Shown here: one piece after another, positions 42,410 through 48,523 of the stretch
Layout of the letters: the number at the start of each line of letters is the position of its first letter
Numbering within the stretch: the first letter of the stretch is position 1
Origin: Tychonema sp. LEGE 06208
GTDB lineage: Bacteria; Cyanobacteriota; Cyanobacteriia; Cyanobacteriales; Microcoleaceae
Direction of reading: 5' to 3'
Length of the DNA: 48,523 nt
Assembly: GCF_015207505.1 (NCBI RefSeq)
Contig: NZ_JADEWT010000037.1
Span: forward strand, 1-48,523
The notes under the pieces: model-generated
Told to the model about the DNA's origin: nothing
What the model saw: only the letters and a program-made list of their open reading frames with translations
Databases searched by the model: none
Translations under genes and position numbers: made by a program

Positions 42410-43549
42410 TCATACCATAAAGTTTTCTGTTACGCTCAAATCATCGATCGCAAGTCGAATACTAAAACTCTCTCCGGGTTCTACCTCAAATTCCAGTGAA
42501 ATGCACTGCTGTTGAACAGTCGATTCAAGCTCATCTAAAACTTGGCCAGCATCGGATATTAACGACAGTTTCAGGTTACGAGGCAAATAACGATCGCCAA
42601 TCGCCGGATGCAACTGGGCGTGAACTCTGACAGTGCGATCGCTTTGTTGGGCGATCGCCACCAACAAAGCAACAGTTGTCCTCCCCAAACGCATTCCCAA
42701 ATCAATCAACTTGGCCCTAGTAACATCCGCTTCCGGGAATGTCTGACGGATAGTAGTTTGATTCCCTGACAACGGAGATTCCGATCTCGAAGTTCCACCA
42801 CTTCGGAATGCAAAATCTGGATTTTTATCAGGGAAAATTACATCTTCTAAACTTTTTTTACCTTGCTCAATATTCTGCCAGCCTGTTTCAAAAACATTTT
42901 TAAACCAATTGCCCAATTTTGACAAAATCGGATTTTCAAATTCGCGGGGCGAAGTCTGCGGCTGCGGGTGAAACACCGCCTCAAAAGGTTGCCACTCAGA
43001 ATTAAATACATTTAAAAACCACTGATTTAGGTCAACTTTAGCTTCACACAAATGTTCTATATGTACTAAGAAATCATCAACAGAATGTAATTTGCTCAAT
43101 ACTAATTCGCCTGAAATCGCCGTCGGAGAAAACCCCAACAATCTCGCCTCCTTTTCCTCTTCATCAATTTCTACAACTATATAACCGATGCGTTCCTCCC
43201 TGGCTTCCAACGGCACCGGGTAAATATCAGGTGTCTGAGACGATGAATTTTGAAACCGATTTATAATCGGGCGGCATTCAATTTTACCTAATCCTTTAAT
43301 ATACAAATCTGCCGCATTTGCAAACAAGCGCATTGCGGGATTCCAGCTATCACATTGAGTTAAGTCAGTTTCAATACTCAAAATTGTGAGGTAATCGCGA
43401 ACTGCCAGCACAGCCAAAGTATTTAAATAAACTTGCTCTTGTCTTTGTGGGTGACGTTGTTGGGATGAAAAACGTCTAGCAATATGCAGTGAGTTTTGAG
43501 TAATTGGCATGGGCAAAGAGTCTATTTCTGAGAGGTTATTCGAGTTCAT
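42410..43549 (-). CDS. DUF1822 family protein
   Basis: A 379-residue soluble protein of the cyanobacterial DUF1822 family. The N-terminal block TLAVLAVRDYLTILSIETDL and ADLYIKGLGKIECRPI are family hallmarks. The middle is low in conserved features; the C-terminal 110 residues (LIDLGMRLGRTTVALLVAI, then ISLEFEVEPGESFSIRLAI) form a helix and a beta-rich module. Function is unknown. Its ATG overlaps the stop of the sigma-factor gene by 4 bp, and the CHAT gene follows 30 bp later. This position, between a sigma factor and a protease, makes it a candidate anti-sigma protein or protease substrate. Confidence 0.88.
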   Translation of the reverse strand: MNSNNLSEIDSLPMPITQNSLHIARRFSSQQRHPQRQEQVYLNTLAVLAVRDYLTILSIETDLTQCDSWNPAMRLFANAADLYIKGLGKIECRPIINRFQNSSSQTPDIYPVPLEAREERIGYIVVEIDEEEKEARLLGFSPTAISGELVLSKLHSVDDFLVHIEHLCEAKVDLNQWFLNVFNSEWQPFEAVFHPQPQTSPREFENPILSKLGNWFKNVFETGWQNIEQGKKSLEDVIFPDKNPDFAFRSGGTSRSESPLSGNQTTIRQTFPEADVTRAKLIDLGMRLGRTTVALLVAIAQQSDRTVRVHAQLHPAIGDRYLPRNLKLSLISDAGQVLDELESTVQQQCISLEFEVEPGESFSIRLAIDDLSVTENFMV

Positions 43550-44325
43550 GGTTTTTGCAATCCTGTTATGTTAAAAGTTTGATATCCTTGGTTTTCCGAA
43601 AATTTCTGCAGCAGGTGGCGGCAGTCGTTATTGAACAATTGATATACAGTGGAGGGGGCGCAGCCAAACTCTTTTGCTATTTCTTGAATGCTTTGACCGT
43701 ACAAACACTGCCGCTGCAATAAAAGTTGGCAATTGAGCTGTGGTTTACCTCTAACGTGTCTGCTTTTTAACTCATTATTGGGATCGGTTTTTATCCATTC
43801 TAGAAGTTCGTCCAAATAGAAAGTTACATCTGGATCTGCGACGAGATTGTTGCTTGAATTGATAGTGTCTTCTTTGATTCCGTCTAGCCAAACTATGCGA
43901 TCGCTGCTTTGTCTTTCCCTTTCCTGTTTTTGCTTCAGATGACAATCTAACAGCCGCATTTTGAGATAGGGATTTAACCAACTCGTAATCTGGCTTATTT
44001 CGGGATTGTAAGCTTGTTTTGCTGTGGTAGCTTCACATAAATTCGCAGATAAATAGATCCATGTCTTGTGCAATGCCTCTTCGTAGTGAGGTGTATTTTC
44101 TTTCCAGAGTTTGCCGGATTTGAGAATCTCTCGAATGAGTTTACCCACAAAGTAACCTCGCCGGGGACTGCCCAGGGGATGCTTGCAAGCTTGGGTGACG
44201 AGTTCGAGGATTTGCTGCTGGGCGGAATCTCGATCGGATAATTTCGATTTTCCCCCAGCCCCAACAGCATCGGAGTCGTCGGATAAGTTGTCTTCCCCCT
44301 TGGATGGGTTGGATTTATCGTTCAT
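43546..44325 (-). CDS. Sigma-70-type factor, cyanobacterial ECF-like
   Basis: A 259-residue protein from ATG 44325 (a TTG at 44343 adds six residues and has no ribosome binding site). A polar N-terminus of about 45 residues is followed by a region-2-like helical part (YEEALHKTWIYLSANLCEAT, ITSWLNPYLKMRLLDCHLKQ) and a linker. The C-terminal region 4 has LLLQRQCLYGQSIQEIAKEF and the helix-turn-helix continuation GCAPSTVYQLFNNDCRHLL. Region 3 is absent, as in ECF factors. It is the first gene of a four-gene operon with DUF1822, CHAT and FecR/TPR proteins. The 447-bp upstream region contains repeats, and no target promoter can be named. Confidence 0.85.
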   Translation of the reverse strand: MNDKSNPSKGEDNLSDDSDAVGAGGKSKLSDRDSAQQQILELVTQACKHPLGSPRRGYFVGKLIREILKSGKLWKENTPHYEEALHKTWIYLSANLCEATTAKQAYNPEISQITSWLNPYLKMRLLDCHLKQKQERERQSSDRIVWLDGIKEDTINSSNNLVADPDVTFYLDELLEWIKTDPNNELKSRHVRGKPQLNCQLLLQRQCLYGQSIQEIAKEFGCAPSTVYQLFNNDCRHLLQKFSENQGYQTFNITGLQKP

Positions 44326-44496
44326 AGTTAAGTGCGGCCGCAACTTTTTTCCTACATTTACTTATCAGGATGAGTTGGGACTTTTTTTGCGAAATTCTGA
44401 AACTTTTTGGTAGCCGATCGTTGAAAGTATTGCTGTGCGGTCGATGTGGCTGTAAAATTAGATGTAAATTTTTGTAAAGACTTGCGCGCCAAGCTC

Positions 44497-44654
44497 AAGA
44501 AACCGGGTTTTTGGCCGCATCTTCTGGTAACAGCGAATAATTTTCGCAAAAAACCCGGTTTCTTTGGTCTGAGTTACCCATGAATGACCAGAAACGGGAT
44601 TTTTTACGAAAAGACGCGTTGCAGTCCACAAATTCGGTAAAAACCCGGTTTCTT
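44497..44654. repeat. AAACCCGGTTT palindromes, three arms
   Basis: AAGAAACCGGGTTTTT (44497-44512), AAAAACCCGGTTTCTTT (44547-44565) and AAAAACCCGGTTTCTT (44639-44654), plus a degenerate GAAACGGG at 44591. Two overlapping copies of the dispersed element lie in the intergenic region between the sigma operon and the VWA gene. Apart from these and the promoter at 44718, the 44326-44790 gap holds nothing I recognise. Confidence 0.75.
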
Positions 44655-44717
44655 CGATCGGAGTTGATAAGTTCTGTAATGAATCGAACCCCAATGTAAA
44701 ATATTGTTATAAATTAC

Positions 44718-44745
44718 TTGACACCTGGAACTAAATCTCTATTAT
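44718..44745 (+). promoter_or_regulatory. Candidate promoter of the VWA gene
   Basis: TTGACA (44718-44723), a 16-base spacer and TATTAT (44740-44745), 45 bp before the ATG. A TATAAT at 44753 lies too far from this -35 (29 bases) but could serve with another element. Consensus match only. Confidence 0.45.
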
Positions 44746-44790
44746 CACTGACTATAATTAGATAAAAAATAATTTCCTAGGGAAAAATTC

Positions 44791-45900
44791 ATGCAGAAAC
44801 TAGCTAAAAATTTATTCGCTACAGCATTAACCCTAAGTATCTTGTGTTTTCCCACAGCCGCTTTCGCCAAAGCTAAAATTCAGATTGCCATCCTTTTAGA
44901 TTCTAGTAATAGCATGGATGGACTGATCGACCAGACTCGTACTCAACTTTGGCAAATTGTGAATTTTTTAACTAAAGTCACCAAAGATGGCGAAGTGCCA
45001 GAGTTAGAAGTTGCTGTCTACCATTATGGCAATGACAGCTTACCTTCCTCGGAAGGTTTTGTGAGATTATTAACTGGATTTACTCCAGAATTAGATTTAG
45101 TTTCCGAAAAGCTATTTAGTATCAAAACCAACGGCGGCCAGGAATATGCTGGCTGGGTAATTCGCTCGGCAATGCAAGAATTAAACTGGAGTAAAAATCA
45201 GGAAGATTTTCGCGTGATTTTTATTGCGGGTAATGAACCATTCGATCAAGGCCCAATAGTTTGGACGCAATCTGTCAATCTAGCTGTTAAAGGAGATACT
45301 ATCATTAATACTATCTACTGTGGTTCAGCGGAAAGTCAGGAGCGACAACTTTGGGCATCAGGAGCTACAGTAGCAAAAGGCAGTCACTTCAATATTAATC
45401 AAAACCAAGTAATTGTGGTAATTAAGTCCCCTTACGATGACGAAATTTCTAGTTGGAATACTAAACTAAATCAAACCTACATTCCCTACGGTAGAGAAGG
45501 AAGAGTAGGACAACAACGTCAAGAAGTTGAAGATAGTAATGCTGGCAGAAATTTGCTGATGCGTGGTGTTTCCAAAGCCTCTGAATACTATGATAATGCT
45601 TCTTGGGATTTGCTCGATGCTCTTGAAAACGGAAGAGTTACGCTGGAGTCACTATCAGACGATGCTTTGCCGGAAATTATGCGTGTTATGAATCTAACAG
45701 AAAAAAGAGCATATGTAGCTGGAAAGAAAGCCGAAAGAGAGAGCATTAAAAAGACAATCCGCGACTTATCTCAAAAGCGAACCGAATATGTTGAACAACA
45801 GCGCCAATCTAGTACCAATAGAGGCGAGAATACTCTAGATAGCGTAATAATTCAAAGTCTCCGCCAGCAATTAGCTGCTAAAGGATTTAAGCTTCAGTAG
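44791..45900 (+). CDS. Secreted von Willebrand factor A domain protein
   Basis: A 369-residue protein with a clear signal peptide (basic MQKLAKN, hydrophobic to about 21, cleavage near PTAAFAKA). The VWA domain covers about 28-230. The metal-binding MIDAS begins with DSSNS (Asp37, Ser39, Ser41), and the hydrophobic strand IQIAILLDSS is typical. FRVIFIAGNEPFDQGP is the second MIDAS-type region. The C-terminal 130 residues are charged and helical (SESLSD...KKAERESIKKTIRD region), possibly coiled coil. Likely role: protein binding in the periplasm. It is divergent from the sigma/CHAT operon and could belong to the same response, but nothing proves this. Confidence 0.88.
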   Translation: MQKLAKNLFATALTLSILCFPTAAFAKAKIQIAILLDSSNSMDGLIDQTRTQLWQIVNFLTKVTKDGEVPELEVAVYHYGNDSLPSSEGFVRLLTGFTPELDLVSEKLFSIKTNGGQEYAGWVIRSAMQELNWSKNQEDFRVIFIAGNEPFDQGPIVWTQSVNLAVKGDTIINTIYCGSAESQERQLWASGATVAKGSHFNINQNQVIVVIKSPYDDEISSWNTKLNQTYIPYGREGRVGQQRQEVEDSNAGRNLLMRGVSKASEYYDNASWDLLDALENGRVTLESLSDDALPEIMRVMNLTEKRAYVAGKKAERESIKKTIRDLSQKRTEYVEQQRQSSTNRGENTLDSVIIQSLRQQLAAKGFKLQ

Positions 45901-46050
45901 TTCCCGAAATACCCTAACAGATAAGTAGAAAGGCGTAAATATTTGTAGTTGGGATGAGGCAGAAGTCAGGAGACAGAATGCAGGAGGTATTGGGGTTTTA
46001 GCCTCATTTATCTTTCTTAACACAGTTGTGTTTTTCCCCACCGACTTACT

Positions 46051-46100
46051 TAAACACAGATGAACGCAGATCAAATCCCATCTGCGTTCATCTGTGTTTA
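46051..46100. terminator. Perfect 21-bp-stem hairpin between convergent genes
   Basis: 46051-46071 (starting TAAACACAGATGAACGCAG) is perfectly inverted at 46080-46100, with an 8-base loop CAAATCCC. It sits between the convergent VWA and ABC1-kinase genes, where a two-way terminator is expected, but there is no clear T run. It may instead be a dispersed palindrome of the CACAGATGAACGCAG type. Confidence 0.55.
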
Positions 46101-46138
46101 TCCGCCAACATCTGCGGCCCAAAAAACGCCCAATCCAA

Positions 46139-48235
46139 CTACTTCGCAGCAGGCAAAGATAACTGAGGCGAAGGATGAGAATAACTACCATTTTCCGCAA
46201 TCACCACAGGCGGTTCCTGCGACAGCAAAAACTCGCGAATTAATCTAGCGACTGCCCTTTGCGCTAAACCGCCTACGACTTGCTGGCCCATGTTCTGCAC
46301 TTCGCGTTTCAGCAACAATTGCGGCAGTAACTGCAATACTTTCGCGGTGTCAAAACCGGGCGTTGATTGCAATATTCCCCAAATTCGCTTGATGTGTTCT
46401 AGGTTTTTTTGTTCAGTTTGTGAAACTACTGGTTGATTTGCCTTGACTCCAAACCATTCGCCTACTACTGCTTTGGCGTTAGCAAAGGCATTGCTGGAAA
46501 TTATGTCCAAATTTTTCACTAATTCGGTGACGATGCGATCGCGAATAAAATCTCCCCTTTCAGAGAATAAATATTCTAAGGCTTGATTCAGGATTTTGCT
46601 GACATCGTAATCGTCACTCTCGCGGGCATTGTTCAGCAAGTTTTCTAAGCGGTTCCAGCGGAATTCGCCTTGTTTGAACAGCAAATCTTTCAGAGATGCT
46701 CTCAATTCCGGTGCGGGGTCGCTCAACAGCCGTTTTGCTACGTAAGGATAGGCTTTGCTGAGCACTTTGAATTCGGGGTCAACGTTGATGGCGATGCCTT
46801 CTAGGGTGACGAGCGATCGAATAATCAAAGCATAGTAAGCTGGAACTCGGAACGGATATTCGTACATTACGGCGGAAAGTTCGTCAGTAATGCTTTTGAA
46901 ATTGAGTTCGGCAACACTAGCACCCAAAGCATTGTTAAATACGCCCGCCAAAGCTGGAATAATTGGCGTTAAATCGGTATCCGGTGTCAAAAATTCTAAC
47001 TTGACATAATCTCTAGCTAAACCTTCAAAATCGCGGTTGACCAAATGCACTACAGCTTCCAACAAGCCGTATCTCTGATAAGGTTTAACTTCGCTCATCA
47101 TTCCGAAATCGAGATAAGCTAGTTGACCGTCAGGAGTTGCCAAAAGATTGCCGGGATGCGGGTCTGCGTGAAAGAAACCGTGTTCTAGCAACTGTCTGAG
47201 AGAACACTGCACCCCCACTTCAATTAAGTAAGGAGCGTCGATTCCTTGAGCTTTGACGGCTTCTAAATTAGTGAGTTTGATGCCGGTGATCCACTCCATT
47301 GTCAACACGCGGCGGCGGGTATATTCCCAGTAGATTTTGGGAACGTAAATATCTTTGAGATTTCCGTATAATTGGGCGAAGCGTTCGGCATTTTGTCCTT
47401 CGTGGGTGTAGTCCATTTCTTCGTAAATGCGTTCGCCCAACTCGTCCATAATTCCCGCTAAATCGCTGCGAATTATTTTGAAGTTGTTTTGCGCCCAAAC
47501 TGCAACGCGCCGCAGGATGTAAATATCTAGGCCAATGTTCTCGGCTAAACCCGGCCGCTGCACTTTGATGGCGACGGTTTCCCCGGTTTTGAGTTTGCCT
47601 TTGTAGACTTGTCCGAGGGAGGCTGCTGCGATCGGATCTGCAGTGATTTCGGCGTAAATTTCGTTGGGGTGTGCCCCTAATTCTTCTTGTATAAATTGAT
47701 ATGCTACTTCGTTGGGAAACGGTGGCAATTGGTCTTGCAGGGTTGTTAGTTCTTCTAAATATGCCGGCGGTACTAAGTCGGGACGAGTTGAGAGTGCTTG
47801 TCCGATTTTGATGAAGGCTGGGCCGAGTTGGCTGAGAATTTCCCGGAGGCGCACGGCGCGGCGCTTTTGGTTGGCTGCGGTGCGCCCTCTTTTTTTGTCC
47901 CACCACAAACTGAAGGCAAAGCTAAAAAATGTCCAAACAACACTCGACAGCCGTCCCCAGACTTGCAGGGGGCGATTTCGGTATTGGGCTGCGATCGCCG
48001 CTGGATCGTAGCGCACAGCTTCTCCGGCCAACTCGTAAGCGATATCTTTGGCTGATTTGAGCGGTTCGGGAGTAACCGCCACTGTCTCTAGTTCTACTTC
48101 TACTGCTTGCAGGGGAACTGTTTCTATCTCTTGGAGATTTTGCAGTGTAGTGTGAGTCCCTGAATTTGAGTAAGTTAGTGGGGTGGCTGGCGATACTGTC
48201 TTGACATCCATAAACTCAGACCTAGTGTGAAGCAT
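46139..48235 (-). CDS. ABC1/AarF/UbiB-family kinase-like protein
   Basis: A 698-residue atypical kinase. After a variable N-terminus (about 1-75; MDVKTV at residue 9 is a possible alternative start), the family KxGQ motif occurs in LGPAFIKIGQALSTRPDLVP near 136-155. Then AAASLGQVYKG (the Ala-rich nucleotide loop), VAIKVQRPG with the catalytic Lys, EEMDYTHEGQNAERF, FFHADPHPGNLL and YLDFGMM follow. The C-terminal 200 residues are helical and less conserved. In cyanobacteria and plastids such proteins act in quinone or lipid metabolism and light-stress responses; the exact target is unknown. It is convergent with the VWA gene. Confidence 0.94.
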   Translation of the reverse strand: MLHTRSEFMDVKTVSPATPLTYSNSGTHTTLQNLQEIETVPLQAVEVELETVAVTPEPLKSAKDIAYELAGEAVRYDPAAIAAQYRNRPLQVWGRLSSVVWTFFSFAFSLWWDKKRGRTAANQKRRAVRLREILSQLGPAFIKIGQALSTRPDLVPPAYLEELTTLQDQLPPFPNEVAYQFIQEELGAHPNEIYAEITADPIAAASLGQVYKGKLKTGETVAIKVQRPGLAENIGLDIYILRRVAVWAQNNFKIIRSDLAGIMDELGERIYEEMDYTHEGQNAERFAQLYGNLKDIYVPKIYWEYTRRRVLTMEWITGIKLTNLEAVKAQGIDAPYLIEVGVQCSLRQLLEHGFFHADPHPGNLLATPDGQLAYLDFGMMSEVKPYQRYGLLEAVVHLVNRDFEGLARDYVKLEFLTPDTDLTPIIPALAGVFNNALGASVAELNFKSITDELSAVMYEYPFRVPAYYALIIRSLVTLEGIAINVDPEFKVLSKAYPYVAKRLLSDPAPELRASLKDLLFKQGEFRWNRLENLLNNARESDDYDVSKILNQALEYLFSERGDFIRDRIVTELVKNLDIISSNAFANAKAVVGEWFGVKANQPVVSQTEQKNLEHIKRIWGILQSTPGFDTAKVLQLLPQLLLKREVQNMGQQVVGGLAQRAVARLIREFLLSQEPPVVIAENGSYSHPSPQLSLPAAK

Positions 48236-48296
48236 TGTAAACTAATTGTAACAATTTGTCGCCTTCTCACCACTGCTTTTAGATAGAGAAAACCGA

Positions 48297-48403
48297 ATTC
48301 ATTGGTCATTGGTCATTGGTCATTAGTCATTGGTCATTGGTCATTGGTCATTGGTCATTAGTCATTAGTCATTAGTCATTAGTCATTAGTCTATTGGTCA
48401 TTA
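48297..48403. repeat. GGTCATT/AGTCATT heptamer array
   Basis: About fifteen seven-base units (GGTCATT, AGTCATT) run through 48297-48403 with one TATTGGTCA interruption. It is upstream of the ABC1-kinase gene. Confidence 0.92.
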
Positions 48404-48428
48404 GTCCAAGACTTGTGCGCTATGACCC

Positions 48429-48523
48429 AAGAAACCGGGTTTTTTAGTGGATCTAGGGTCGTAATGCGTCTTTTTGAGAAAAACCCGGTTTCTGACCGCC
48501 CCCTCTCCCACTCTCCCCCTCTC
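48429..48523. repeat. AAACCCGGTTT paired palindrome and C/T-rich window end
   Basis: AAGAAACCGGGTTTTTTAG (48429-48447) and GAAAAACCCGGTTTCTGAC (48477-48495) are inverted arms around about 30 bp. The final 25 bases are C/T-rich (CTCTCCCACTCTCCCC), the reverse of the G/A-rich stretch at the start of the window and at about 147-173. Confidence 0.8.

Noticed and set aside
44753-44758. TATAAT as -10 box for the VWA gene with TTGACA at 44718
   Set aside because: The spacer would be 29 bases; TATTAT at 44740 gives a normal 16-base spacer.
1-48523. tRNA or rRNA genes
   Set aside because: No T-loop (GGTTCGAATCC-type) with a matching acceptor stem, and no rRNA-like stretch, was found by eye; a covariance-model scan would be decisive.

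Overview
The window looks like a piece of a filamentous, non-marine cyanobacterium, most likely of the Oscillatoriales (Microcoleus/Oscillatoria/Phormidium type). Evidence: the HIP1 octamer GCGATCGC is very frequent; chlorophyll synthase ChlG, a Tic20-family protein, a DesC-type desaturase, DUF1822, DUF29 and a HetI/Sfp-type transferase are present; and the spacers are full of 7-bp tandem repeats and small palindromes typical of this group. No rRNA, tRNA or CRISPR array was found. About 41 protein genes and one broken gene are supported. The genus is an inference, not a measured assignment.

Layout. 0.4-3.6 kb: exopolysaccharide genes (sugar-phosphate transferase, Gmd, GDP-fucose synthase) closed by a strong terminator. 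3.8-5.7 kb: an overlapping pair (DUF4365 nuclease-like protein plus an unknown partner) followed by a lysozyme-like protein. 5.9-8.3 kb: DesC desaturase divergent from a TetR regulator fused to a degenerate tyrosine-recombinase domain, with two matching inverted repeats between them. 8.7-21.7 kb: mostly housekeeping genes (5-FTHF cyclo-ligase, FAH-family enzyme, Tic20, a Cys-rich small protein, GlyA, a WecA/TagO-type transferase, CinA, AroQ, an ADP-ribosylglycohydrolase-like pseudoenzyme, PgpH). 21.8-26.2 kb: an NTF2-like pseudogene, a lone sugar ABC permease, RpsF, a creatininase-family enzyme and an orphan response regulator. 26.9-30.7 kb: three minus-strand genes (phosphopantetheinyl transferase, a dihydroorotase homologue lacking key ligands, a double histidine phosphatase). 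31.2-39.2 kb: CPBP protease, small membrane proteins, an HhH protein, DUF29, ChlG and a class A PBP. 39.3-44.3 kb: a tightly coupled operon sigma factor - DUF1822 - CHAT/TPR protease - FecR-like/TPR protein, divergent from a secreted VWA protein. 46.1-48.2 kb: an ABC1/UbiB-family kinase.

The best candidates for undescribed biology are: (1) the sigma/DUF1822/CHAT/FecR-TPR operon, whose order and overlaps suggest an envelope-to-transcription switch working through a caspase-like protease; (2) the TetR-recombinase fusion next to desC with its candidate operators; and (3) a 21-bp mobile repeat that sits at the same point inside HIP1-like sites twice in this window, once breaking a gene.

Spacers carry several repeat families: heptameric tandem repeats; AAACCCGGTTT paired palindromes; a family with ATATCAATTCCGG termini; GGGGCGGGTTT elements; GGACACGGCAGTGCC palindromes; and CCTGCGCGGGCC arrays. 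Both window ends run into the same G/A-rich (C/T-rich) repeat, which suggests a contig bounded by repeats.
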